DNA of 64,000 bases from Diaporthe sp. PMI_573. Taxonomy: Eukaryota; Ascomycota; Sordariomycetes; Diaporthales; Diaporthaceae. Within the stretch, counting starts at the first letter, position 1, and each line of letters starts with the position of its first letter. The DNA lies in the NCBI GenBank assembly GCA_021399435.1, contig JAJTUP010000002.1:1116001-1180000 (forward strand). Direction: 5' to 3'. Of the stretch, positions 33,446 through 44,857 are shown piece by piece. The notes under the pieces are model-generated. The model did no database searches. It saw nothing but the letters and a program-made list of their open reading frames with translations, and was not told the origin of the DNA. The translations under genes were made by a program, and so were the position numbers.

Positions 33446-34838
33446 GCGGTTCAATGGATGAATGGATGCAAAGGTAGCACCTAATAGTTTGCCTATACTA
33501 CAGTATGTCTACGAAATGCATTTCGATACACGTTGTCCTGCAAACAGCGTCGACTTCACTTTGGTAAAGTGTCACTTTTGTGACGGTCATATGCCGTCCT
33601 GGACTTCCATTCCACCGAGAACTCGTTTCTCTGAAGGCAATTGATTGCGAGCACTGAATAGCACACACCCTACCGTGTCTAGACAAATATTCAGCGCGCC
33701 TGCTTTCATGTAAATCATTACCTCGTCAGGCTTCCCACAGATAACAGAGGCCAATTGTTCAAGAATTCATTTTTCAGACCCAAATCCGGCTGAGCGCGAA
33801 GGCGGGCCGATATGGCAAATATAAAAAACGCGGTCAAAAGCTGTTATCAAAAATGACAAGAGCTGTAACTTGCAGACGACGTTTGCTGAGAACATGTAAG
33901 CAAGCCCTCATCACATGCAAACAGGTTTTTGTCCCACCGTAACCACCCACCCAAACAAAAGTGCATGCATGTGCGCCATGTTCCGTCTCAACGTAGCATC
34001 CCGGGGGCGGCTGGGCAACGGCGGTGTGTGAGCCTGCAGCCGGCTGTCCGGGTGCGATCATCAGATCGGCGGGCGTTTTCCGGCTGCAGAATGCTACCAC
34101 ACCCTCACACTGATGGTGGTGTGAAAAATCGGATAGTATTGCAGAATGGGCGGTCGGATCTATAATCAAGCGATCTGACAAACAGCTTGGCGTGACACCC
34201 AGCTACCTATCCAATCGCGGACAGCAGGTTGTGTAGCATAGGGCAAACATGTGAAATGTGGCCAGGGAAGTTTTTCTCTGCATTCAAAGTTGGTTTGGTG
34301 GGGAATTATTAAGAATCATGAGACACGGGACAGGGCAGACACAGGACATATGCGTGGGTAAGATGACATTAAGTTTCATTTAATGATACCGAGGAACAGG
34401 TAGTCAAGGTTGGGACTGTTTGGTCGACCAACCGACAATGCGTGTATCGAGCGATCCCCCCCCCCCAAAAAACAAAATCCAAAAGCAGAACAATCATCAA
34501 TCTTCATGCGAGTTACAGAGACTCGACCTCATCATCCCCTTTCTCACAACCCCGGGCCGGCCGCAGCGGCAGGATTTCTTCGTCCGCTGACCTTGGTGCG
34601 ATCCAGCATGGGATGATATCCCATGCGATCTGTCCATCCTGTCCCATCAAGGGCATAACCAGAAACCAGCCATTCCAATTTATCGAAACATGAGTATCCA
34701 GACAAATGCCAGTCTATCTGCGAATCTATGTTTAAGATGCTGTGTTTATCGGTGTATCTTAATCTTTTTTTTATCGTCTTTGATTTATGATCGCGCGCAG
34801 TCGTGTCATCAATCATGAGAGCAAAATAGTTGTGTCGT
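33446..34838. other. Convergent intergenic region
   Basis: Between the 3' ends of the NRPS-like (+) and HAD (-) genes. Short ORFs only, no motif. Contains an 11-C run followed by AAAAAA near 34457-34473. Confidence 0.55.
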
Positions 34839-36279
34839 TCAGCTCACGTCAACGACGCCGAGGTTGTCCTGGTCGACAATCGTGACGCTGTCGAGCTTCT
34901 CGGCGACGATGTCCTTGGTGGCGGCATCGCCGCGCTGTTGCTCGGCGACCTTCTTCTTCTCCATCTCGCGCTTGATTCCGTAGTTGACGGCATCCAGCAC
35001 AGTGTTGACGGTTGCCTTGGGCTTGTAAGCCGGCTCTGTGCCGTCCTGGTAGATGCCTGTCTTGACAAGGATGGAGTGCCACTCCTCCTTGCTCTTGGCG
35101 TCCATGAGGTTGGTGCCCCGGATGTCGGACTCGGGGGTGTCACCGACGAAGTAGACCGTCTGAGGAGCCCGGCTGATCGGGAGGCCATGCTGGTTGGCCC
35201 GCCATTGCTTCAGCAGTCTTGTGGCAAACTCGAAAGTGCCGACCTGGGGCTTGCCGAAGGCTTGTGTCACGAGCTTCTTGCCACCTGTGACAGAAGTGAA
35301 GGTGTTCTCAACAATCTGCCTCAGGGCACCCATGCCCAGGCGAGGGTGCTCATGGCCTGCCGACCACAGCACATCGTTGTGGCTGAAGTAGATTGGCGGC
35401 GACTCCTCAAAGGTCTCGGAGCGAGTCTCCAGGCGACCGCCCTGGGACATGGCAATGTCCAGGATAATTTGCAAATCACCGGCCCAGTCTCGGCTGTCAG
35501 CGAAGACGAAGATGGCCTCGATGACGACATCCTTGAGGTCGCCGCGCTCAAGCAGGTTTCTTGAGTTGTTGTAGTCTGTCTGTGATAGTTTACGGAAGGG
35601 TGCAGTGTGGTGGTTGGCCTTGAGGATGTCGCCTGGTGTGACAACGTCGGCAAAGCCGTAGGCCTCAGCTACCTGCCGGCACTTCTCGCCCTCGCCGCCG
35701 ACCACAAGAACAGTCCTGTATACGTCGGCGAGTTCCCGCATGGGGGTGTGGCCACAGATGAACTGGCCTGGGCTGACCTCGAGCTCCAGTTGCTTCGAGA
35801 GGTCACCACAGCGCTCCTCTTCTGATTTACCACCACCATTTGTGAGGAAAATGTAGGGGCTAAAGAGCAGGTATTAATTAGTGTCTGAAACAGTCATATT
35901 GGATTGCTTAGACTCACACTCTGACGTTGTATTCGTTCTCACCGTTGAGAACCTTCATCGCCTCGATGGCTTCAGGGATGGGTCGACCACCTCGAACAAG
36001 CACGCCGTCAATGTCAAACGCAAAGGCAAAGTCATCTGCAACATCCTGATCGGGCACCGGGGTAACCGGTCCGGAAATGGGTGATGCGAGACTCTTCGGA
36101 GTGGCTCCTCCGGAAGATGTCAGTTCGGGAGACAAGGTCTCGTCGGAATCAGGCGAGATCTGCTCGTCCAGGTCCTCGAAGTCCCTGTCGACCTTCCTGC
36201 GAGCAGCACGGAACGTCTCTGCAAAGGAAGAAGCGGAGATGCTGCGCAGGGGGGCAGCCGGCCTCTGGGGGGTTGCCAT
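34839..36279 (-). CDS. CECR5-type HAD-superfamily hydrolase
   Basis: Two exons, 36279-35918 and 35859-34839, with a 58-nt intron (GTGAGT...TTTAG); 460 aa. HAD motif I is DIDGV with Asp89/Asp91 (FAFDIDGVLVRGG), motif II lies in FLTNGGGKS, and motif IV is VYFVGDTPESDIRGTN. The order and the N-terminal Gly-Gly loop fit the class IIA HAD subfamily of human CECR5/HDHD5, probably a phosphatase acting on a small metabolite and often mitochondrial. The substrate is not known. The first about 80 residues are Ser/Pro-rich and could be a targeting or disordered region. The start at MATPQRPAAP (36279) is chosen; an in-frame ATG at 36348 would add 23 residues. Confidence 0.88.
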
Positions 36280-36349
36280 GATGGAAAACGTGGTAATTTC
36301 TGGGGAATCTGGGGAATATGGGGAAGGTTCACGGACGGTGTGCTCCACG

Positions 36350-39298
36350 GAGGGGTGACAGGAGTCCGTTGATGGGGAAGAGGCAGAAATATAAAAGAGA
36401 CGTGTCTCCCGGAGTCAGGCAATATGCAGCAGCACGAGTCGATGGATGTTGCACTCTTCCTGATTGAGGATGGCGAGTGGGCAAAAGCTGGGTCAACGCC
36501 TGATACTTATAATATTCGCACAGTCGTGCAAAGGACGGGAGAAACAGAGGAATCTGGCTTCTTTCTGGTGAGTTGACCAACGTCTGCCCCAAGAGGCACA
36601 GAGGTAGGACGGAGGAACAGCCAGGTACCACGCATACCCATGGGGAAGAAGTGGAACCGCTAACATGGAGGGGACAATGATGTACCCGGAGGAGTCCATG
36701 ATGTACCCTGGCACGCCTGGGTCCATGTATTCGCAAAGATGACGGTCGGGAGGGGCGTCCGCACAACATCATCCATCCAGACCATCACGTCTCAGCGTGT
36801 CCATCCCACCCACGGGCACCCCACCACGACTCTGGCAGCGGGATGATGCCATCACAATGAGAGGCCCTCTAAGCCAACTTACTCGCGGGCATGACGGGAC
36901 GAGGTCCCATCCGAGCAACAACGCAACCAGACAGTCAGATACTGGGGCGAGTCCTGAGCGTCGATCTCGCCCATGTGAGAAAATACACTTCCACCCAGGT
37001 ATCAGATAAGCATGCAGGGTGAGGCAGAGGAGATAAGACCCTGCAGCAGGAATCACAGCTGCCAGGGAAAGGCCCGACTTCGTGCAAATTATCCATGCAC
37101 CAGGTACGTATCGTCGAAACACAGGCGTTTGTCCCTTCTCTGGTTTAGTGCGGCTGAAGAGTTTTTGCCAATACTCAAGGGTCCGGCAGATCCAAGGGTT
37201 CCAAGCCGGCCAAGGTCAGCAAGTGAGGCACAGGAAAGGAGGACTAGGCCAGAAGCAGGAAGCCGTGAAGACATCGGCAAGTATCCTGTTGATCGCATTT
37301 GCATTTGCCCCAGGGAACGGTACCGTAATAGCCATTCGACTTCGACACGATGGCGTCACAGGGGGTGTTAGTGCGGCTATCTTCTTGGTCTCCTGGAAGG
37401 CGGTATGAACACACAGATCCTCTGGGCGATCCAGGAACGTGTCTAACGACAGCTGTCAGCAACAACGTGCTGTGGCGTGAACCACTCCCGACTGTACGTG
37501 CCCATGCCCGCGCAACCGGATTAACTTTGTTGATGCAGACCGAGAAAAAAAGCAAAGATCTCGATGGCTTATTCACATGTAGAGTGCAGAGCGACTACAA
37601 GGTACCCACCTGTGCCCCATCCAAAGAGATGCCTTGCTACCACATGCAATAAAATACAGGGACAGCCGCTGCTTCACCGGGCTGTACACCACAAACGTCG
37701 CCATGCGCCGGGTTGTGCAGCGGCTACAGCGAGTCTGACCGTGGTTTGTGTAGCACGGCACGGGCTGACGGGGGCGGGAACGTGTCTGACGGACCGCCTG
37801 TAGGCACATGACGTCAGGGTGGGCCCGGTGGTGGATAGAGTTCCAGCGCGAAAAAAGCCGGTCGCATCGGCTGGGCGCAAGCCGTTGACGCTTCCCGTTT
37901 CGGGCTTGGGAGCGCAGGCGTCCGGTGTCGAACCTCGACGTGAACAGGCAAGGCACCGAGGTAACCTGCCGGCACCTGCGCGTGCTCGCCTGTCCTTTCA
38001 GCGATGAACCTCGCGAGCCCTGGCAATCAGAACCTGTTCGCGGCAAGCTTGCCAGCTGACCATAACCCAGCTTGCCCAGTTCCTGGCAGGCTCTTCCTGC
38101 CTGCCTGCTCTGCCGCATCAGGAGCAACCTGTTCTGACTCAGGTCTTGCCCGTGAACCGTTTGCCATGAGCGTGCCGAGCGACCTCATTGGAGTCCACAG
38201 GGACACCATCCTCGCGCTCGTTGTTAATTACCCCTCCAGCGTTCCGGTATAACCCCCAAAAGTGGGTCGGAATTCCCATCTTCCCATCTTGGGAATAAGT
38301 TGCATGTGAACATGCATGCGAATAGGAGAAGGGGTGTGCGGTGGCCCGTCGTTCTGCTGGTGGTGTCCGTCATGGTGATAACGATTGAAAATACTACACT
38401 GTGTCACTATTGGCCATTGCAACAATGCTGTTCAAGAGACATTGAGAATATATCGAGAACCGATGAATCATTTTCCAGCGTTATCGCACATACCGCCTTT
38501 GCGCACCGCCTGCCATCTTGGCCGTCGACTGCTACCTGCAGGATTGCGGATTGCTGCTGATTGTCGATTACAGACTCCTGCTCACTGCTGACAAGAGGGT
38601 AGAGACGTCAGCCGGCTTGATTGCGTAGCACCGCCATGACTACCCTTCCAATTGACCCACTTGTCAAAAGTTGATGTCAAGTACGTACTTTGATTAACCC
38701 ACCAACACGCCCGCATGGCGCAAGCCGGCAGTATGAATTCTAAAGTCCTGACTCAAGACTTTGATGGGGTTGCCTGATCTCTCCTCGCGGCTCTGGGATT
38801 TTCTCGAGAATCGACGTTTCGTGATACTGCGGTGCACCTTGCAACTCCACTTCCCCATGGGACTTGCCGCAGGAGAAACTCAGCTTTCCGCATCAAATGA
38901 TGGGGTCGTCAGGTGGTGGTCATCCGTGCATCACACACGAGGCACAGAGCCGCTGTCGGATTTGTTTCCCGTGACAGCTATATGCATCTTAGTTGTTGGA
39001 CGAGTCGTGTCGACTGAGCAAATTCGACACATGAGCCTGTTCATTGAGGCCAAGGGATTCGGCCTGCGCGAGGTTTTCGAAAGAGGCAAGATCCACGCCG
39101 TAGGATTGTCGTCCCACCGTAGAGCCCTCCGTGTTGACTAGGCCGCATGCACGTGGGTTGTCTGATGTCCTCGTAGCCACGTTCAAGGTCTCCAGAGAAC
39201 GTGAGGATAGGCTTGTCGCGAGATCAACGTCCCCATTCTTTTGGTCGCAGTCACTCCGCCAGCTGCGACACCTCAACCAGATTGTGGGCCGGCCGTTG
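36350..39298. other. Gene-free region of about 3 kb
   Basis: Many short overlapping ORFs on both strands with no domain, signal or splice pattern that I can support. The left end carries the HAD gene promoter. The right end, beyond the stop of the XRCC2-like gene, is its 3' side. An antisense ORF (37573-38127, -) is Arg/Ser-rich and looks like chance. Confidence 0.5.
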
Positions 39299-40635
39299 TC
39301 AAGAAACCTGCCAGACTGCGCGTTTTTCCCCGCGGTCTCCACCAAAACCCGGGGGATCGGCTTGGATCGGGCGACCAGCTTCTCCATGTACATCGACAGA
39401 GTCCTTTGTATCATTTGCCAAGTCAGTCCCGCTGAAGTCCAAGTTAATGTGGATGATTCCAAGAAACCCCGCTCTGCGCATGCGGCCATTCCTTGTGCAT
39501 GCATACCTTTCACCCGTCGAACGTGTATCCTCCCCAGACGCAATTTGCCGTCCACCCGGCGTCGTTGACCGCTCGCTGCCGCCTGTCCCTGTCCAACAAG
39601 GCTTCCTCAATACTCATCCCCAGATCAAAGCCTCGGACCTCCTCTCGATCGACACGTAACCAGCCCCTCCATCCGGTGGTTACTGCGGCTTCAGGGCCGA
39701 GAACCACGGGACTGCCGCCGCCGATGACAATGGATCCCCACCACTCGCGGGCGATGGAGGCGTGTTTTGAGTATATCATATGGTGCTCGGCGGCTGACAA
39801 AACCTCGCGAATGTGAGATGGTGAGCCGTGGGCCGGGCGGTAGACGTAAACATGCTCGAGATCGTCTAGCGTGACTTGCCGGGCTGGTGCAACCATGGGT
39901 AGAACGTTTGTGCCGTGTCGGTGACCTTGGTCCGCATTCTTCTGTTGCTCCGTGGTGTGACCATTGTCTTCAGCGGTGTCCGCACCCGCTGGGGCCGGAA
40001 CCGCCTGGCGAGGGGCACATTGTGTAACCCGCGTAATGTCGAACCGGGCTTCGACGTCGATAATAATGAGAGCTTTGTTGTGAGGCGCGGCGATGAGGGT
40101 AGCGACCAGTAAATATATCAGGGGGAAGTGTCTGCCGGACAAGGATAGAGGGCCGGACTGGGTCGCCCTGAAATGCTGTGCGACCAGCCTGTCGAGATCC
40201 TGGATAGGGTAACTCTTGACCTTGGACCAAGATGGGCCCGGCGGTCCAACATGAGTGCCTCTCGCCGATTGTATACCCGCAGTCGGGGAGGAGCCACCTT
40301 GGGCAGCTTGCTCGGGTGACGTTGAATTAAGACTTGTGCGGAAGATTGATAAGATCTGCGTGTCCTGGGGCTCAGCGATCTCGTGGCCTGGTGTCTGAAT
40401 GAGGCTTGGGGAACTGGGCAGTTGGAGTATCTGGTGCAGACGGGCCGACGCTTATCGGCGATAAGATTCTGATGCCTGACTTCTCGTGAGATCCGAGCGA
40501 CACTCATCTCACACGCCACGCGATTTCAGGGTCCCAAACAGCGAAACGATCGGATAAGTGAAAACGCCATACCTCATCAAGGCTCGTCTCCTCAATTTCG
40601 CCAAGCATACGCCGACCAATTGCTGCCTCAGCCAT
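39299..40635 (-). CDS. XRCC2-like Rad51 paralog with altered P-loop
   Basis: Three exons reconstructed: 40635-40573 (MAEAAIGRRMLGEIEETSLDE), 40430-39514 and 39431-39299, with introns of 142 and 82 nt; 1113 nt, 370 aa. In RecA-fold order, a P-loop region reads SGPLSLSGRHFPLIYLLVA, followed by a Walker B-like strand ALIIIDVEARFD. XRCC2 has GPEGTGKTEMLYHL and LFIDTDYHFD in these places. A fungal-looking C-terminal block (REWWGSIVIGGG, GWRGWLRVDREEVRGF) follows. The expected role is in a Rad51-paralog complex for homologous recombination in the nucleus. The P-loop Lys is Arg and Thr/Ser is His, so ATP binding is doubtful. The stop lies at 39301-39299. It is divergent from Som1 with 44 bp between the ATGs. 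Assignment rests on motif order, not on a search. Confidence 0.65.
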
Positions 40636-40679
40636 CTTGGAGGCCAGTCAAGGTGAACGTGTTCGGAGGGTTCCTGAAG
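40636..40679. promoter_or_regulatory. 44-bp divergent start-to-start interval
   Basis: Only 44 bp separate the ATG of the XRCC2-like gene (40635, minus) from the ATG chosen for Som1 (40680, plus). The transcripts must either overlap at their 5' ends or start inside the opposite gene, so promoter elements probably lie within first exons. No TATA box is visible in the interval. Confidence 0.55.
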
Positions 40680-41171
40680 ATGACGCCGCCGTGTCCAAAC
40701 TTCCACCCCTCGCAGCTATCTCAGCAGATCCAGTTTAATATCGACGGAAGAAAACGGAAGACGGAGACGGGCAAGGATATCGACCTGAAAGCGTGCGAGC
40801 TGATGGGCCTGCTGCAGTATCACTGCTCGGTTGAGCACCCACAACGGCAGGACAGCTCCGTCGTGTGCTATCCCGTGCAAAGATGGTTCAGAAGGTATGG
40901 CGTGTATATGAAAGGAGGAGATGACACCTCGTTTTGTACTTGATGGTCCAGATGACGGTCTGATCGCTGCCTGTCCCTCCCGTGGGCTGACGATGTGCTC
41001 AGGTGTCAGGACAAAAAGGGCAGTTTCAGTGTCGAGACTACAGCTTGGGAAGGGAGCTCTGCCGTGACTAGCCCAAGCACCACATCGGCAAACGCCCCAG
41101 TCAGCACTCAGGTACAACCAACCACCACGCATTGGCATGACGGCAACACAACGGATTACGCCCAACGTTGA
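40680..41171 (+). CDS. som1: Mitochondrial inner membrane protease subunit Som1-like
   Basis: Two exons, 40680-40894 and 41003-41171, with a 108-nt intron (GTATGG donor, gctcag acceptor); 127 aa. The family core is plain: IQFNIDGRKRK, then LKACELMGLLQYHC, then SSVVCYPVQRWFRR, and across the intron CQDKKGSFSVETTAWEG. Cysteines, Pro-Val-Val-Cys-like stretch and the Arg-Arg-Cys-Gln-Asp junction match Som1 proteins, which assist the Imp1/Imp2 inner-membrane peptidase of mitochondria. The C-terminal Ser/Thr-rich tail after the core is longer than in yeast. An upstream in-frame extension beginning at the non-ATG codon 40620 is not used. No presequence is obvious. Confidence 0.82.
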
Positions 41172-41975
41172 GACGAGTCGAGTATCAATTTGCTATCAAT
41201 CGGCCCCTGTTTGATGAGGCTTGCAAGAGCCCGAAAGGTTATGCGGCATCTAGCTGCTCCCGGAAGACATGGTCATGGGGCACCGTCGCTCAACCGCATT
41301 TTATGAAACGAGGTAATCTCGTGTAATGGCATGAATGAGTGCATAGAAGGGACTATCTCATCGAATAACCAAGGCATTTCTCGATCTTGCCTCCTACATA
41401 TGGTCATGATGGAAAGAAACTCCATACAAGTGCCCCTCAGCCTATCCCAGAATCTGGGCCGAGGAGTGAGTGGCCGGAAGACAGCTGGAAGCATCGTGAT
41501 GGGTGGTAGAATTCGTTGCATCTCAACAATGTCGTGGAGATATTGTTGGTCCACCCTACCTTGTTTTACTCCCTTTTCTCTGCGTCGAAATACAACCGTG
41601 TCCCTCGAGAAGTCTTGCACAGCATCTAAGCGCTTGCCGCGCAGTTGGAATAGGGGTGGTGTATCTCCAGGAGAGCAAGTCGTCGGGAATTTCATGGCGG
41701 AAGTGGAGGCCGGGTTCGTAATTGGTCAAGGCCCAACCCACGGCACGCAAGATATAGCCCATGGTTGCGCAAAGACGTCGCACCGCCCCCAAAAAAATCA
41801 TCTCCGGATGCTCCATTGACATTGCTTGCCTCGTCTATGCGTATCGAAACAGCCGCAGTCCCTCGCCCAGGCTCTATGCGCCCGCACTGGACGGTGCCTC
41901 GTCACCCGCGATATGTACACCACCTCGCGTGTCCCATCCGCCCATCAGTCCAGCTCCATCCTGCGAGCGGCTGAC
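41172..41975. other. Intergenic or uncertain ORFs between Som1 and COX7A
   Basis: About 800 bp with competing open frames: minus-strand 41273-41695 (140 codons, MKFPTTCSPGDTPPLF at its start, real ATG) and a plus-strand frame 41331-41819 (162 codons). Neither has a domain or a codon pattern that lets me choose. A small hypothetical gene cannot be excluded. Confidence 0.4.
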
Positions 41976-42472
41976 TTAGCCCTGGCGTGTTGCGCGCTCG
42001 TCCTCGAGCTTCTTGTAGTAGATGTCGCGGGCGTTGGTGCGAGGCATGTGGTACCCGTGCCTGTGATGCCATGCCTCCATGTTAGAACAAGAACAACCCG
42101 ACGACCGCGAGCTTGCACACTCGCGGCTGTATATCAAGAGAATCGTTTCAATCGTACCAGAAGACGTTGCCCATGGCGAATCCGAGACCTATGATCACTG
42201 TCAGCCCGAGGCTATATTCCACGCAAAACGCACGCCCTGGCCACCCCGAGGTGACCCCTTGTTCTGCTTTGGTGGATGTATGACTCACCAAGCGCGATGC
42301 CCAGGTCGAGGATGAGGTTTCGGCGAAGAATCTACATCTCACTCGGTCAGCACCCTCCTCACTGCGTCAAGCTCGTTCGATCCGCTCGGATCCGCGGCCT
42401 GTGAGCCCTGGCGGCCGTTGTTCTCGTGGGGTCGCAATCGGGACGTACGCCAACAATTGGTTTGACGGCCAT
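41976..42472 (-). CDS. Cytochrome c oxidase subunit 7A-like
   Basis: A 60-aa protein from four short exons: 42472-42449 (24 nt), 42331-42289 (43), 42188-42158 (31), 42060-41976 (85), total 183 nt. The spliced product starts MAVKPIVGILRRNL, has one membrane segment (about 14-34, ILDLGIALGLGFAMGNVFW) and ends in the family signature YHMPRTNARDIYYKKLE. It is expected in the mitochondrial inner membrane as a nuclear-encoded structural subunit of complex IV (fungal Cox7a/Cox9 group). All junctions are GT...AG and each restores the family reading. The gene is mostly intron. It is divergent from uL22m with 328 bp between ATGs, so the two mitochondrial genes may share a promoter region. Confidence 0.85.
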
Positions 42473-42800
42473 GATGTCTGGTTGATCGGAGGATCTAGAA
42501 GGGGTCGGAGAGCGGAGAGTTTCGCGGTCGTGGATTCAATTGACTGACTATTTCTGGGGTAATGGAGCGTTCGAGCTGAGCAGAGCAGAGGGACGATGAC
42601 CTGATTCCTCTCACGCTAGCCGGGGGGTGTCGGTCGGCCGGCCCAGCGAATCACGTGCCAGATTATGTCATCCGCCCGTGGCCGAATCGGGAGCCGGACG
42701 ACTGCCTTCGAACTTTTTGGAGCAACAAGGTAGAGCTCAAGCCGGCCTTTTACCTGCATCTCTCGACATCTGGCCGCCCCATGCCGCGGGACCGCCCATC
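42473..42800. promoter_or_regulatory. Shared divergent promoter region of COX7A and uL22m
   Basis: 328 bp between divergent ATGs of two nuclear genes for mitochondrial proteins. GC-rich, no clear TATA box. Co-regulation is an inference from the arrangement only. Confidence 0.45.
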
Positions 42801-44064
42801 ATGAGCCTCCACCTTCCATCGCGGAGGGTCCTTGGGACCGGTGAGCCTCTCCATCCCCCCAACGCGCCTCAATTGACAGATCTAACACGCGCCGTCCAGC
42901 TCCAACGGTCCTCAAGACCCTCCGCCCAACCCTCTCGCTCTCCCCCTCCACCTCAACATCCTCCCACGTGTGTCGCCTCCTGAAGCAGCAGCAACACCAG
43001 ATCCAGCAGACCCGCAATGCCGCCACAAAACCCAACAGCCGAAACCTCCTCCGGGGCTATAAGAAGCCGAAGGACCTGCACAAACCAGGCGGCGCGCTCG
43101 GCGACCTGACCTCAGCCGACGAGCGGCGCGGCATCGAGGACAGGATGCGGGAGCGCATGACCGCGACCCGGCTCGAGTCCAAGTCCATCTTCGACGATGA
43201 GCTCAAGGCAGCAGGCGACGGCGAGGAGAGGCAGAGCGGGCCCGTCGACGCCAGGGGCAGGGGCCGGAACACGACCGGCTCGCGCGAGTCGGTCATGGGC
43301 GCCTCCCTGCTGCGCGACCACATGCGGGACGCCATCGACCCGGACCCCCAGAGCCGGATGCGCTGGGAGCGGCGGATGGTCGCGAGGCAGGTGGCGCGGA
43401 GGCTGGACGCCCGGGGCCGCGAGACGCGCGACGAGCGCATCCGCCGCACAGAGCGCGAGACCACCAGCAGGTCCGCCTGGCTCGCCACGTCGACCAAGAA
43501 GCTCGTCCACCTGGCCCACCAGATCTCGGGCAAGACGCTCGAGGAGGCCCGCACGCAGATGAAGTTCTCCAAGAAGAAGTTCGCCCGCGAGGTGCTGTAC
43601 GAGCTGGAGCTGGCCCGCGACAAGGCCGTCGTCGAGCGCGGCATGGGCCTCGGCAAGTCGACCGGGGAGTTCGTCCCGGGCTCCACCGAGAAGAGGACGG
43701 TCAAGGACTTCAGGCACGGCAAGTTCGTTGAGGTCGAGGACCCGAGCAGGATCTACGTCTCCGAGGCGTGGGTGAACCGAGGTCCCTGGAGAGGCAAGAA
43801 GCCAAACTATCGGGCACGAGGACGTGTGGACCTCCTTCAGATGCCGCAAGCCAGTAAGTTTGGCCCGTTCTACTGTCACCCAAAGTTCGCATCAGGTGCA
43901 GCAGCTGACCCAACTGCACTCCAGGCATCACAATCCGATTGAAGGAGGAGAAAACCCGGATACGAGAGTATGAGGAGAAGAAGGCGAGACAGTATAGGCA
44001 GGGTCCATGGGTACATCTGCCCAACAGGCCAGTCACAGCTCAACGGCCCTTCTATTCCTGGTAG
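42801..44064 (+). CDS. Mitochondrial large-subunit ribosomal protein uL22m
   Basis: Three exons, 42801-42840, 42900-43853, 43925-44064; 1134 nt, 377 aa. Intron 1 is 59 nt, intron 2 is 71 nt (GTAAGT...CTCCAG). The N-terminal about 30 residues (MSLHLPSRRVLGTAPTVLK) are Arg/Ser/Leu-rich with no acids, a likely mitochondrial targeting sequence. The L22 domain lies near 175-325: STKKLVHLAHQISGKTLEEA, MKFSKKKFAREVLYELE, then SEAWVNRGPWRGKKPNYRAR. The last exon gives SITIRLKEEKTRIREYEEKK and ends PFYSW. It should bind large rRNA and line the exit tunnel of the mitoribosome. The N-terminal part is very basic and longer than in bacteria, as usual for mitochondrial forms. Confidence 0.9.
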
Positions 44065-44857
44065 AAGATCCAGCGGCCGGGAGAACCAATGTAGTATCTA
44101 GTAGACGAACTCAACGATTAAACACAGCAGCTCACACAAGCTTTGCTCGAGTATCTGCTACGCGGACACAGCATCCATATAGTGAACCAACTGGGCAGTT
44201 CTCAATGCCCTGTATGATAACCTAATATGGAATGGCCTGCGGAATGACCTCCTGCGGGACAAACGGATGGAAGGTAAGGCCACAGGGGCTCTGAGATGAT
44301 GTTTCCGATTTTTGTCTAAGACTTTGGTTGATCCTGTAATGATGTATGTGATGAGACAGCGTGATAAACACTCCTGCACTATATATTTCTGTCATCTAGG
44401 CAATCACAAGGAGCATGAGACAGGTACAGCCTGGACATTTTGGATGAGATTTGATGTCCAGCATCGGCGATTTACATGAAATTTTTGGGTGCTTGTGCCA
44501 GCTTCACTATCTTGGGCCACGCCGAATAACGCCATACCTCTGATGGACGCGCAACTCCGGACATAGCCGTATACCATCACCCCGCTGCGGACCGACTGCT
44601 CCTCATCGACAGGCCAGACAGATCGGCAGTAGTGGTGATGACCAGTGCCGGAAAGACTCTCAGGCTGCCCCTCCAGTATTCATGCAAAGTTCGTCATAAG
44701 CGTCATGTGCTAAATACACATAAAGTAAGGTGATAGAAGAAGGCGACAAGACCAAGAAGTTTGGAATGGTACAAGGTCAAAATCAAATAGGTATCAAAGT
44801 GAAAACAAAAACAAAGTAAAATCGTTTCGCTTATGCCGGACGATTCAGTGCATTTTC
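44065..44857. other. Convergent intergenic region
   Basis: 3' flanks of uL22m (+) and the CFEM gene (-). No ORF of note. Confidence 0.6.

Noticed and set aside
34830..35564. 244-codon plus-strand ORF
   Set aside because: Antisense shadow of the HAD hydrolase, whose motifs are clear on the minus strand.
43112..43879. 255-codon minus-strand ORF
   Set aside because: Antisense shadow of the GC-rich uL22m gene.
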